This document shows positions 1-8,436 of a stretch of DNA of 64,000 nucleotides, one piece after another; within the stretch, counting starts at the first letter, position 1; each line of letters opens with the position of its first letter. Where the stretch lies: contig NZ_FOYO01000001.1 in the NCBI RefSeq assembly GCF_900111945.1, positions 3,231,751-3,295,750 of the forward strand, in the 5' to 3' direction. The notes under the pieces were generated by a model that was given only the letters and a program-made list of their open reading frames with translations, was not told the DNA's origin and did no database searches. The translations under genes were made by a program, and so were the position numbers. This stretch comes from Litoreibacter janthinus. GTDB lineage: Bacteria; Pseudomonadota; Alphaproteobacteria; Rhodobacterales; Rhodobacteraceae.

Positions 1-651
1 TGCCTCTTGGCCAATATCGCCATCGCCGTCGAAGCCGCACTGGAGCATCGCCTGACAGACAGGGTCGCCGTCATCGACTGGGATGTGCACCACGGCAACG
101 GGACCGAAGCGATCTTCTTTGACCGCGACGACGTTCTCACGATCTCGCTCCATCAGGAACGCAATTACCCGATGGACACTGGCGACGCCGAGGATCGTGG
201 CGTCGGACGGGGCGAAGGCTACAATATGAACATCCCCCTTCCCCCTGGCGGCGGTCACGCCCTGTACTTGGAGGCAATGGAACGGCTGGTCCTTCCGGCC
301 CTATCAGATTTCCAACCTGACGTGATCATCGTCGCCTGTGGCTATGACGCGGCAGCGATTGATCCGTTATCGCGAATGATGGCAACCGCAGAAACCTTCC
401 GCGCCCTGACCGAGATGGCGATGGAAGCCGCCTCGGACCTGTGCGACGACCGCCTCGTGCTGGTCCACGAGGGCGGGTATTCCGAGGTCTACGTTCCCTT
501 CTGCGGCCACAATGTGCTGCAACAACTTTCCGGAAGCCTCATTTCAGCCGAGGACCCGTTGGCGGCGACATTCGACTTGCGCCAGCCCTCGGCCCGTCTT
601 GCAGCCATGCACAGCGACTTTCTCACGGATCTCGAGAGCTTCTTTCGTTAA
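1..651 (+). CDS. Histone deacetylase-family zinc hydrolase, 5' truncated by window edge
   Basis: The reading frame is open from base 1, so the N-terminal part lies outside the window; about 216 residues of an enzyme family normally 300-370 long are visible. The frame contains DWDVHHGNGT, the zinc/catalytic His-His-Asp segment of the HDAC/acetoin-utilisation/acetylpolyamine amidohydrolase fold. Further on it has GYDA..DPL, which holds the second zinc aspartate, and HEGGY near the active-site lid. The family removes acyl groups from amines; the substrate (acetylpolyamine or other) cannot be read from this fragment. The apparent TTG start at base 7 is only an artefact of the edge. The next gene starts about 115 bases downstream and is functionally unrelated. 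Confidence 0.9.
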   Translation, partial: CLLANIAIAVEAALEHRLTDRVAVIDWDVHHGNGTEAIFFDRDDVLTISLHQERNYPMDTGDAEDRGVGRGEGYNMNIPLPPGGGHALYLEAMERLVLPALSDFQPDVIIVACGYDAAAIDPLSRMMATAETFRALTEMAMEAASDLCDDRLVLVHEGGYSEVYVPFCGHNVLQQLSGSLISAEDPLAATFDLRQPSARLAAMHSDFLTDLESFFR

Positions 652-767
652 CAAGCTCTAGGTCAATCATGGCATTGTTTACGTGCGGTCCTTATGCCAT
701 GGTCTCAAAATTGAACAGCGCGACTGGCGCTAAAAGTGTATTTAAATGTTAGGTTTGCACGTTGCAA

Positions 768-1508
768 ATGAACACTGTCGACGACATTTGGACCGGCACC
801 TCAGCCTCGAACCCCGCTGCTCATGACAGTGCGGCGGCTCAGGCGGGATCGCTCATTCTCTCTCAAACATTCGAGAGTATCGAACCGCTCGACGCGCAAT
901 TCGGTGTGGACGTCAAAAAGTCCGTGCCAGACGCGTTGACCGAAGAGCTTTTCGGCCAACCGGCTCCGTCACCCGCCGATCTGGCCGCCGCGAACGGCGA
1001 CGCCGACAAAGTGCCGCCGCTCGGCACTTACGCTGTGCTCGATGCGGCTGTCGTCACCAATCTGCCCGAGCTGCTGGAAACCTCTGGGCTAGAGCATCTT
1101 TGCCTGTTCATCGGCGAGGCCCAGGAAGAGCTTAGCCATGTCGCACCATGGATTGTGCGGCTTGAAACCGGCAACGCACTGACCCGTCATCTATTCACCA
1201 AAGGCAACGCCCCGTGGCAGCTTTGGGATAAAAGGCCCGGTATGTTTCTGCGCGCACGCGCCAGTTGCTCAGAAATGCGTAAGCATTTCAGGAAAATCCT
1301 GAAAGTGCAGAACGACAACGGGAAGTGGTTCTATTTCCGTTTTTGGGAAGGCACCGCGCTGCTCACAGTGGCCGAGGCCGCAGCGCAAAAAGATCAGGCG
1401 CGGCTCTATCGCCCCGGTATGATTGCCTACGCCCGCCAATCGTCGCCGGACGGCGATGTCCTGGTCAAAAGCTGGCTCGGCGATCCCAGATGTGCCCCCA
1501 CGCCATGA
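768..1508 (+). CDS. DUF4123-domain protein, probable type VI effector adaptor/chaperone
   Basis: The protein has about 246 residues. The first 80 are poorly structured; residues about 85-205 match the DUF4123 pattern: YAVLDAA near the start, LCLFIGEAQEEL, a PW-V stretch, and FRFWEG near the end. DUF4123 proteins are known from type VI secretion loci as adaptors that load a cognate effector on VgrG. I chose ATG 768 over the in-frame TTG two codons upstream. The stop overlaps the next ATG (ATGA), so translation is coupled to the following three genes. No vgrG or hcp is in the window, so the link to a secretion machine is inferred from the family. Confidence 0.75.
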   Translation: MNTVDDIWTGTSASNPAAHDSAAAQAGSLILSQTFESIEPLDAQFGVDVKKSVPDALTEELFGQPAPSPADLAAANGDADKVPPLGTYAVLDAAVVTNLPELLETSGLEHLCLFIGEAQEELSHVAPWIVRLETGNALTRHLFTKGNAPWQLWDKRPGMFLRARASCSEMRKHFRKILKVQNDNGKWFYFRFWEGTALLTVAEAAAQKDQARLYRPGMIAYARQSSPDGDVLVKSWLGDPRCAPTP

Positions 1509-2251
1509 GCTTCGTTCTGTCCACGCAATCTGTGACCGATCTGCGGTTCGACAGCATCTACAAGCATATGCTGGCCTATCTGGTAGATCTTGATCCCGCG
1601 CGATTTCGCGGCCTTGGTGACGCCAATTGCAAAGCGTTCGTCCGTCAGGGTCTGGCGTTTTGCGATGCGCATAAGATCGAGTTTATGGAGCATATCGAAT
1701 ACGTCCACTTCATGATGTATTTCATCGGCACCGGGTTCCCGCGTGATCCGCGCTACACGGCTTTGACGGGCGCATTGACCGATCAAAGCCATGTCGCCCA
1801 CCAACGGATCGAAACCGCGCACCGGATTTTTCGCAAGTTCGCGGATCGGTTTGTGGGTATCGGGTTGGCCCAAACCAAGAGCGCCCTGACCCTTTTCAAC
1901 GAACAACTCACCTCTGTGCCGGATGATAAACTCTCTCCCCGCGCAGGTCTCGACGCCTTCTATGTCGCCTTTGACTTCACCCCGCAGGAGCGGGACACCT
2001 TTCCAGAGGCGCATCTGGTCGATGCAGCGCGGCAATCCGCCAACGCACTCGATATGGAAACGCCAACGGGCTACGGTCTTTGCCTGTCACTGGCCCTTTG
2101 GCTGGGAACAGGGTTCGCGCAAGACCCGCTTTTCCCTTGGGTGCGCGATATTCCCGCCCAAGCCCCTGATACCCCACAAGAAAGGGCGCGAGTGTTGAAA
2201 GACTACGCTATAAAACGCATGACCAAGATGCTACCGAACGAGGAGACCTGA
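1505..2251 (+). CDS. Conserved hypothetical protein of the DUF4123-amidase cassette
   Basis: This 248-residue soluble protein has no signal peptide or membrane segment. It begins at the ATG that overlaps the stop of the DUF4123 gene by four bases. The sequence is mostly helical, with aromatic-rich segments (EHIEYVHFMMYFIGTG) and a C-terminal basic helix. I do not recognise its family. Its position between an adaptor-type protein and a putative peptidoglycan amidase suggests a co-chaperone or structural accessory of the effector, but this is inference from context only. Confidence 0.7.
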   Translation: MSFVLSTQSVTDLRFDSIYKHMLAYLVDLDPARFRGLGDANCKAFVRQGLAFCDAHKIEFMEHIEYVHFMMYFIGTGFPRDPRYTALTGALTDQSHVAHQRIETAHRIFRKFADRFVGIGLAQTKSALTLFNEQLTSVPDDKLSPRAGLDAFYVAFDFTPQERDTFPEAHLVDAARQSANALDMETPTGYGLCLSLALWLGTGFAQDPLFPWVRDIPAQAPDTPQERARVLKDYAIKRMTKMLPNEET

Positions 2252-2252
2252 C

Positions 2253-2909
2253 ATGTGCGGCACGACCATGATCAATCCCAGCGCAAGCCCCACAGCTGGT
2301 GCCACCGACAGCCGCCCCTCCGCGCCCTGCTGCGGGCCCACGCCATGGATGAACACCGCCTTGGGGGAATTGGGCGTTCATGAGTATGCCGGCCTGAACA
2401 ATGCCAACCCACGGGTTATGGAGTTCCATCGCTCCGCCGGTTTCACATGGACGGACGACGACTCTACCGAAGACAACGCGTGGTGCGGGTCCTTTGTGAC
2501 ATGGTCACTGCGACAGGCTGGCATCACTCCAGCCAATAACGGCTTTCGGGCAAATTCCTATTCGCGCTCCACGCTGGATTCCAGCGGCAACGGGTGGCCC
2601 GACGGCAAGATCATCCCGCGCCCCGTCTATGGCGCGACGGCCCGCAAACGGCGGGACGGCGGCGGGCATGTGGGGTTCGTTGCGGGCACAGTTCCGGGTC
2701 AGCCGGATCGGATTGCGATCTTGGGCGGCAACCAGGGCGGGCAGCGCGGCACCGCGGCCGCTGGCGGCGAAGTAAACGTCAAATCCTATCCGCGCTATAC
2801 AGGAGGCGGCGAGACGTTCATCTTCATGGTTCCTGCAGACTACAATTGGGAATGTTGCGAGCTTCAGGACTATACTGGCCACGTCGGCCCCGCGACCACC
2901 GAAGGGTAA
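2253..2909 (+). CDS. CHAP/NlpC-P60-like peptidoglycan amidase (TIGR02594-type), candidate type VI effector
   Basis: This 218-residue protein has no signal peptide. WCGSFVTW (around residue 75) contains the catalytic cysteine in the setting typical of TIGR02594/CHAP cysteine peptidases. GGHVGFVAG (around residue 138) supplies the histidine, and GGNQGGQ the third active-site position. The N-terminal 30 residues contain a CCGP segment and low-complexity Ser/Ala/Pro. Such enzymes cut peptide bonds of peptidoglycan stem peptides. A start with GAGGAG seven bases upstream fits well, two bases after the preceding stop. Lack of a signal peptide together with a secreted partner next door is the usual layout of a type VI amidase effector and its periplasmic immunity protein. 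Confidence 0.8.
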   Translation: MCGTTMINPSASPTAGATDSRPSAPCCGPTPWMNTALGELGVHEYAGLNNANPRVMEFHRSAGFTWTDDDSTEDNAWCGSFVTWSLRQAGITPANNGFRANSYSRSTLDSSGNGWPDGKIIPRPVYGATARKRRDGGGHVGFVAGTVPGQPDRIAILGGNQGGQRGTAAAGGEVNVKSYPRYTGGGETFIFMVPADYNWECCELQDYTGHVGPATTEG

Positions 2910-2914
2910 GTCAT

Positions 2915-3316
2915 ATGATCAAACCGCTTCTGACACTCTCCAGCCTGTGTGCCAGTGCAGGGATGGCCTCTGCGGTCGCCCTCATGCCTTTCGGAACAGA
3001 GCCGGAGCGCGACGCTGCCAACCGTGTCGGTGGTTGGATGGTCTGCGGCCTCAGCGGGCCAGACAGCTATCTGTCCACGCGCCGCGCCCCCAAAGCAGGC
3101 GCGGGCGAGGTGATGAAACTCAGCCCCTACACGCTTGTTGCAACCACGGGAAAGACCAGCCCCAACGGCGCATGGGCCGAAATCCACGAGGCGCGGGTGT
3201 TGTTCACCTCCGACGGGGTATTTCTCAAAGAAACCGAATTTGCACTGAGCACGCTCAAAGGCTGGGTCGCCACGCGCTATTTGTGCCATTACGGGCCATT
3301 GCCCAACGGCGAATAG
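2915..3316 (+). CDS. Small secreted SH3b-like protein, candidate periplasmic immunity protein
   Basis: The gene encodes 133 residues from ATG 2915, five bases after the amidase stop. The first 22 residues form a signal peptide (basic MIKP, hydrophobic core, ASA-like cleavage). The remaining part ends in GWVATRYLCHYG, the hallmark end of a bacterial SH3-like (SH3b) barrel. Two cysteines (in WMVCGL and YLCHYG) could form a disulphide in the periplasm. Immediate linkage to a peptidoglycan amidase without its own signal peptide suggests it protects the producing cell. It could alternatively be a wall-binding factor that assists the enzyme. Family assignment is weak; the export signal is clear. 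Confidence 0.7.
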   Translation: MIKPLLTLSSLCASAGMASAVALMPFGTEPERDAANRVGGWMVCGLSGPDSYLSTRRAPKAGAGEVMKLSPYTLVATTGKTSPNGAWAEIHEARVLFTSDGVFLKETEFALSTLKGWVATRYLCHYGPLPNGE

Positions 3317-3568
3317 CTCTTGGCGTTCTTTCCACTCCAGCTCGGTCGGGCGGTGAGGCGGGATGCGAGGCGCAACCCGCGAAAAAGGGATCAAAACAGG
3401 CGTTCACCTCACGCGTCCGTGATCGAATTTTACCACAATTTCATACACTTGCCGCTCTCGTTCAAAATGTTGCGCCCCACGTTCAAGGCATAGGCAGTGG
3501 CACTCCTTATTTATCATTCATCAGCAGCGGCACTCGCCGCAGCCGCACATGAAACAAAGGAAAAAGTT

Positions 3569-3868
3569 ATGAAACTGATCGCTTTCACCACCGCACTCGC
3601 CCTTGCTGCCGCTCCTGTTCTGGCAGGCTCACCGGCCGAAGAATTCGACATGAAAAATGCAGGGAGCAACGCATCTGCCGCCGCTTATGAAACCGCCGTC
3701 CTGAAACTGTCCGGTGACGATATAGACAATCGTATCGTGGTCATCGACGCCCCTCAGGTGAGCCGCAACTCCCAGGGCCATATCCAACTGGCTCGCGATC
3801 TAGGTGTGTCCCCTGACACCTATTCCACTGCGGAACTGGCGCGCATGTTCATCGGCGCACACGACTGA
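3569..3868 (+). CDS. Small exported hypothetical protein
   Basis: The protein has 99 residues with a clean signal peptide (MKLIAFTTALALAAAPVLAGS) and a short mature domain rich in Ala, Asp and Ser without cysteines. The ATG at 3569 is preceded by AAAGGA at good spacing, so the longer upstream open frame is not used. I do not recognise the family; small proteins of this look are common in roseobacters. It stands alone, followed by a hairpin and T-run and then a convergent AraC-type gene. Confidence 0.75.
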   Translation: MKLIAFTTALALAAAPVLAGSPAEEFDMKNAGSNASAAAYETAVLKLSGDDIDNRIVVIDAPQVSRNSQGHIQLARDLGVSPDTYSTAELARMFIGAHD

Positions 3869-3917
3869 TCGTTCCGTCCCCCAAATCCCTAAATCAGTCG
3901 TCGCCCTGGCAGGTCTT

Positions 3918-3937
3918 GGCCCGCCGGGGCTTTTTTC
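3918..3937 (+). terminator. Probable rho-independent terminator
   Basis: A short GCCC-GCCG-GGGC stem-loop is followed directly by six T residues. It lies about 50 bases after the small exported protein gene and at the end of the convergent AraC gene, whose stop it reaches. Confidence 0.45.
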
Positions 3938-4832
3938 ATGCGTGCTGCAGCTGAGACCGAAACTGGCTTGGGGATATGCCCAGATGCTGCTTGAAGGTGC
4001 GTGAGAGATGCGCTTGATCGGCAAAACCACAGCGCGCAGCGACTTGGGCCATCGACAAGTCACCCTGCCCTAGCAACCGGCTCGCCACCTCCAGTCGCAC
4101 CTGCGTGACAAACCGCATCGGCGTTTCCCCGACCCGTGCCTTGAACTTGCGCGAAAACGCGGCCTCGCTCATGCCTTGGTCCGCTGCCAGATCGGCGGGG
4201 CTGATTTTCTGATCCAGATGCCCCTCGATATATTCGACGACGCGGGCATAGTTGTCCGCACTGAAATGGGTGTCAAAGGTCGCATCTACCTTCTGCGGTT
4301 TGCCGTAGCGCTTGACCAGCAGCACCAGAAACATCCGCGCCAAAGCGTCGAACATCACATCCGCACCCAGCTCGTCGCTCACGAGAGTTTCATACATCCG
4401 CTCTGCGGCTTGCCGCACCTCAGCGTCATGAAAGAAGATCACGTCGTCGAACTGCCCACCCGTAGACAAGACTTTCAGCTCGGTCTGAACGAAGCGTTTC
4501 ATTGCTGGCGGGTTGATATGAATGATCATGCATTTGGACGGATCCATCCACTGCCATCCCGTTTTCGATCCCGCCGGGGATACCGCAATGTCATCAGGCT
4601 TCATGGTCAGTCGCTCGGTACGCCCGTCGCGGTCCGCGATGACGCGCAGTGGTTCATCCGAGATAGGGATAACAAAGCTGAACAATGCGTTAACCTGAGG
4701 CGGCAAAGAGCCCGGTGCGTCTTCACGATACTCGAACAACAAAACCCCGTCAGAACTCGTCCGCGACAAGACTGGCGGGTTGGGAAGGTCAAACGTCGCC
4801 TCTGTCCAGAAGCGGTCGACAGATTTGGCCAT
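3936..4832 (-). CDS. AraC-family transcriptional regulator
   Basis: This 298-residue protein starts at ATG 4832; a TTG seven codons upstream is less likely. The C-terminal 100 residues hold two helix-turn-helix units of the AraC/XylS type (LAADQGMSEAAFSRKFKARVG and the AARCGF..QAHLSRTFKQHLG block ending in SPSQFR). The N-terminal part is a cupin-like sensor domain of the AraC_N type that carries the conserved effector-facing PAGS and HINPP segments. Its targets are unknown. The genes transcribed in the same direction upstream are a rhodanese and an EamA exporter, about 80 bases away, so regulation of amino-acid or metabolite export is possible but unproved. Confidence 0.9.
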   Translation of the reverse strand: MAKSVDRFWTEATFDLPNPPVLSRTSSDGVLLFEYREDAPGSLPPQVNALFSFVIPISDEPLRVIADRDGRTERLTMKPDDIAVSPAGSKTGWQWMDPSKCMIIHINPPAMKRFVQTELKVLSTGGQFDDVIFFHDAEVRQAAERMYETLVSDELGADVMFDALARMFLVLLVKRYGKPQKVDATFDTHFSADNYARVVEYIEGHLDQKISPADLAADQGMSEAAFSRKFKARVGETPMRFVTQVRLEVASRLLGQGDLSMAQVAARCGFADQAHLSRTFKQHLGISPSQFRSQLQHA

Positions 4833-4912
4833 GCGGATCACGCCCCATATCAAAGTGAACTGTTCTGTTCAGATATGGCCACGTCTCCGTAGCGTCAAGG
4901 TAAGCTATTCCA

Positions 4913-5299
4913 TCAGTCGCGCGCGACCGGCCCGCCCTGCGCTTCCCAAGTCGAAAACCCCTCACGCAGATGCGCCGCCTCGAACCCCATGTCGTTCAGG
5001 GTGGCCACGGTCAGCGCCGACCGCCACCCAGAGGCACAGTGAAACACGAACTTCTTGTCCTGCGCGAAAACGTCTTTGAAATAGGGGCTGTCTGGATCGA
5101 CCCAGAACTCCGCCATCCCGCGCGGGCAATGAAAGCTTCCGGGCACATAGCCACTACGCTGACGTTCCCGCACGTCTCGCAAATCCACGATCACCACGTT
5201 CGGGTCGTCCACCATGGCAATCGCGTCCGCAGTCTCGATTTCCTCGATCCGCGCCCGTGCGTTTGCCACCATTTGAGCTGCTGTTACTTTTAATGCCAT
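4913..5299 (-). CDS. Rhodanese-domain sulfurtransferase
   Basis: The protein is a single rhodanese domain of 128 residues. DLRDVRERQRSGYVPGS is the CDC25-like entry strand, and the active-site loop HCASGWRS carries the catalytic persulfide cysteine. I chose ATG 5299 because GGGGAGGA lies just upstream; the GTG eight codons earlier overlaps that ribosome site. The gene follows the EamA transporter with a gap of only a few bases, so the two are probably co-transcribed. The physiological sulfur acceptor is not evident. Confidence 0.9.
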   Translation of the reverse strand: MALKVTAAQMVANARARIEEIETADAIAMVDDPNVVIVDLRDVRERQRSGYVPGSFHCPRGMAEFWVDPDSPYFKDVFAQDKKFVFHCASGWRSALTVATLNDMGFEAAHLREGFSTWEAQGGPVARD

Positions 5300-5323
5300 G
5301 TCGAAGCTCCTCCCCGTTTTCAC

Positions 5324-6214
5324 CTAAAGCACAGCCACCAGCACAAGAATACTCACAACGATCAGCGCGATGCCGATCAATTCCTTGCGAGTGCTGCGCT
5401 CTTTGAAGATGAAGTAGGACGCCAGAAAGGTGAACACCAATTCCACTTGGCCGACGGCTTTCACATAAGCCGCATTCTGCAAGGCAAAGGCCACAAACCA
5501 CCCGAACGAGCCGCACATCGACGTCACCCCAACCAGCGATGACACCCGCCAGGATGCCAGCACGCGCCCGATCTCGCCTTTATCCCGCCACGCGAGCCAA
5601 GCGGCCATGATCGCCGTCTGGAACGCCGTGGCGACGGCAAGACTGACGCCCGCGCGCACGATGACGTCAGGGCTGTCGATCTGCAATGCCGCCCCGCGGT
5701 ATCCCACAGCTGCCACGCCGAACAAAAGCCCCGAGCCCAACCCGAACCCTGCCGCCTTGTTAAAGAACCGTGCGCCGCCTTTGGGTGGGTCCGACAGCAA
5801 CACCACGCCCGCAAACCCTATGATAATTGCGATCACGCCAAGGGGCGAAATCCGCTCGCCCAGCACGACCAACCCAAGCAGCGCCGTCAGCACGACCTCG
5901 GTCTTTTTGAACACGATACCGACGGCGAAATTTCGTTCAGCAAACAATGCCACGACGCAGGCTGTCGCCAAAATCTGACCAACTCCACCAGATAGAGCGT
6001 AAAGCCAGAACGCGCCATTCAAGGACGGGATAGGCGCTCCCGTTGCGGCCAGATAGCCGCCGACGCCCAAGGCCACCAGCGGGCTTGAAAACAGAAAACG
6101 GGAAAAGGTCGCGCCACCCGTCGAAAGCTTTGTTGCCTTCAGGTGCTTTTGCAGCATGAAGCGCAAGTTCTGCATGAAGGCCGCAAAGACAGAGACGTAT
6201 ATCCAAAGGGCCAT
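5324..6214 (-). CDS. EamA/DMT-family membrane transporter
   Basis: This 296-residue protein has about ten hydrophobic segments arranged as two EamA repeats, each ending in the LGE/KER-type charged loop (VVLGERISPLGV in repeat one, YFIFKERSTRKEL in repeat two). It probably exports a small metabolite across the inner membrane. Substrate is not deducible. It is upstream of, and probably co-transcribed with, the rhodanese gene. Confidence 0.9.
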   Translation of the reverse strand: MALWIYVSVFAAFMQNLRFMLQKHLKATKLSTGGATFSRFLFSSPLVALGVGGYLAATGAPIPSLNGAFWLYALSGGVGQILATACVVALFAERNFAVGIVFKKTEVVLTALLGLVVLGERISPLGVIAIIIGFAGVVLLSDPPKGGARFFNKAAGFGLGSGLLFGVAAVGYRGAALQIDSPDVIVRAGVSLAVATAFQTAIMAAWLAWRDKGEIGRVLASWRVSSLVGVTSMCGSFGWFVAFALQNAAYVKAVGQVELVFTFLASYFIFKERSTRKELIGIALIVVSILVLVAVL

Positions 6215-6260
6215 GTGTCATTCCAATCGCGACGCTTGGCCTGTCTATACTCCCTTCAAT

Positions 6261-7166
6261 TCAGGCGTCCAGCGTCTCCTCGGCCTTATGCCAAAGCGGG
6301 TGGACGACCGGATCTTTCGGATGCACCAGATGTTGCGCAAAAACCGTCGCGTAGGAGCGATAAACATATCCACCGTTGCACGCCTGAAATCGGTCTTTGC
6401 CAACGCGGTAAAGCTTCGGCAAATCATACCACGGAACCTGAGGATACATGTGATGGACTGCGTGCAAGTTATTATTCAAAAACAAAAACGCCAGAGGTCC
6501 ACGATCCTCCACAATGACTGAGCGCTCTCTGCTTTGATCATGCGCACGGTGCTCTAGGAAGGTGCGTATTTTTAGCAGCGATAGCCCGATATAGGCAGCG
6601 ACGACATAGGCCCAGATCGGCATGGCGGACTGCCAAATCATCCAAATGACCAGTGCAGTGCCAATCAAATGCGCAAGCCAGCTTTTGGCAATGGCGGGTG
6701 TCCAGCCCCTGACATCGCTTTGCATAAACGCAAATTGCCCCAGAACCGGCCCGAACAGCATGCGCCCCGCTAATGTGTTGTTGCAGCGGTAAATATGCTG
6801 AAGCACAGTGGGCAGCGCGTTCCAATCCCGCTCTGCCAGGTAGTTGGTTTCAGGGTCATCATACGGATCCGTCAAACAGGCGTCGCGGTGATGGGCCAGA
6901 TGGGTGTCGCGGAACCGCCCGTACGGAATGGCCAAATTCAACGACGGGCGCACTAGAATTTCGTTTAGCCTTTGCCAGCGGAACGGGTGTCCGTGAAGCA
7001 CCTCATGCTGCAAAGAAGACTGCTGCGCAATCGCAAGCGCCGCGACCACGACGGCCAAGGGCACGGACCATCCCGATAGCCAGAAGACCGCCCACGCCCA
7101 AATCGCGTAGGTGACGGCCAGCAAGGCCAGCGTCGGCCACTCTATGCGGGGGCGACGTTCAGACAT
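6261..7166 (-). CDS. Membrane fatty acid desaturase
   Basis: The enzyme has 301 residues from ATG 7166. Three histidine clusters of the non-haem di-iron desaturase family are present in order: HEVLHGH, HLAHH and HAVHH. They lie between hydrophobic spans at residues about 10-60 and 180-210. It introduces a double bond or hydroxyl into a membrane lipid or carotenoid-like substrate; the family alone does not decide. Its start overlaps the end of the DUF2061 gene by eight bases, so both form one unit, divergent from an XRE regulator. Confidence 0.92.
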   Translation of the reverse strand: MSERRPRIEWPTLALLAVTYAIWAWAVFWLSGWSVPLAVVVAALAIAQQSSLQHEVLHGHPFRWQRLNEILVRPSLNLAIPYGRFRDTHLAHHRDACLTDPYDDPETNYLAERDWNALPTVLQHIYRCNNTLAGRMLFGPVLGQFAFMQSDVRGWTPAIAKSWLAHLIGTALVIWMIWQSAMPIWAYVVAAYIGLSLLKIRTFLEHRAHDQSRERSVIVEDRGPLAFLFLNNNLHAVHHMYPQVPWYDLPKLYRVGKDRFQACNGGYVYRSYATVFAQHLVHPKDPVVHPLWHKAEETLDA

Positions 7167-7380
7167 CGCGCCGCTCCGGCCCCGCCACACCCCAAGAGAT
7201 GCGCGCCCAGACCCTCTCGTAAAGGACATAGCTCACCAGCCCCAAGGTCGAGTTCGCAAGCGCCATGCCGCCCCCGAGGGCCCAAGAGCCGGTCGAGGCG
7301 TAGCCAACGCCGCTCATCATGACGAACCCCAAAAGGGTCCAAAGCATGGCCTTCACCAAGCTGCGTGTCGTGCTTTCCAT
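7159..7380 (-). CDS. DUF2061 small membrane protein
   Basis: This 73-residue protein has two hydrophobic helices (LVKAMLWTLLGFVMMSG and GMALANSTLGLVSYVLYE) and the ERVWARISWG motif of DUF2061. Function is unknown in the family. It starts at ATG 7380 and its end overlaps the desaturase start, implying coupled translation. The divergent XRE gene starts 100 bases away. Confidence 0.85.
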   Translation of the reverse strand: MESTTRSLVKAMLWTLLGFVMMSGVGYASTGSWALGGGMALANSTLGLVSYVLYERVWARISWGVAGPERRDV

Positions 7381-7480
7381 TATGTCCCTTTCCCGTACCA
7401 TTGGCCTAGCGCGGCGGCGGACGGGTGGGCCATCCTGAAGATAGTTCACATTTTGCAGCAATGGTGATAATACACACCAA

Positions 7481-8347
7481 ATGACGCAAATATTAGACAA
7501 ACGCGATCGGGCGGACCTGTTTCGCCTGCGCCTGTCCCAAGCCATGGCCGACAGCCGCACCACCCAAAGCGCGCTTGCCCGCGCCATTGGGGTGGATCGC
7601 TCTACGGTGTCGCAGTTGCTCAAACAGAAAACCGCCCGCCTCCCGAACGCGCAGGTCGTGGGGGAATGCGCGCGGGTGCTTGGCGTCTCGGCTGACTGGC
7701 TTTTGGGCCTGACCGACCGGCCAGAGCTTGCGGCGGATCTTATGGCCTCCGCATTGACCTTCACCGAAGCCCCGCGCGCACTGGTGGACGAACAGATTTT
7801 TGACTGGCACCGCGAGGCGGCCGGATACAAAATCCGCCACGTCCCTGCCAGCCTTCCCGACATGCTGAAAACGCGAGACATGTTGGAATGGGAATATTCC
7901 CCGCACTTGGGCAAAACCACGGCACAGGCCATCGGCGCGTCCGAGGATCGGCTTACATGGATGCGCAGCGCGGGTTCCGATTACGAGATCGCTGTCCCCT
8001 TGCACGAGCTTCACACCATGGCAGAGGGGTGCGGGTACTACGAAGGCCTACCCGTCGATCTGCGCCGCGCGCAACTGACCCGACTGCTGGAGCTTCACGA
8101 GCAGCTATACCCTACTCTCAGGCTCCACGCCTTCGACGCGCGGAAGCTGTATTCCGCGCCGGTCACCATCTTCGGACCGAAACTTGCGGTGATATATCTG
8201 GGCCGCAACTACCTCGCGTTTCGGGATCGCGAGCGGGTTCAGGCCATCACCCAACACTTCGACGGATTGGTGCGCGAAGCAGAACTGTCGTCGCGCGACA
8301 TGCCGAAATTGCTGGAAGAACTGGTTAATTCAATAGGTAACAACTAA
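7481..8347 (+). CDS. XRE/Cro-type transcriptional regulator with C-terminal sensor-like domain
   Basis: This 288-residue protein has an N-terminal helix-turn-helix of the lambda-repressor type (residues about 15-75: TQSALARAIGVDRSTVSQLLK, then VLGVSADWLLGLTDRPE). The remaining 200 residues resemble the C-terminal domain of a known class of roseobacter XRE proteins but show no recognisable catalytic site. It is divergent from the DUF2061-desaturase pair, separated by 100 bases, and is the obvious candidate regulator of that pair. Confidence 0.88.
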   Translation: MTQILDKRDRADLFRLRLSQAMADSRTTQSALARAIGVDRSTVSQLLKQKTARLPNAQVVGECARVLGVSADWLLGLTDRPELAADLMASALTFTEAPRALVDEQIFDWHREAAGYKIRHVPASLPDMLKTRDMLEWEYSPHLGKTTAQAIGASEDRLTWMRSAGSDYEIAVPLHELHTMAEGCGYYEGLPVDLRRAQLTRLLELHEQLYPTLRLHAFDARKLYSAPVTIFGPKLAVIYLGRNYLAFRDRERVQAITQHFDGLVREAELSSRDMPKLLEELVNSIGNN

Positions 8348-8436
8348 GTCATAAGTATTTGTTTTAGATGTTTTTTATTGGGACAGGCCTTAGCATACAT
8401 AAACAAGACCTTACCGAGTTACCCGCGGGGAACCTA

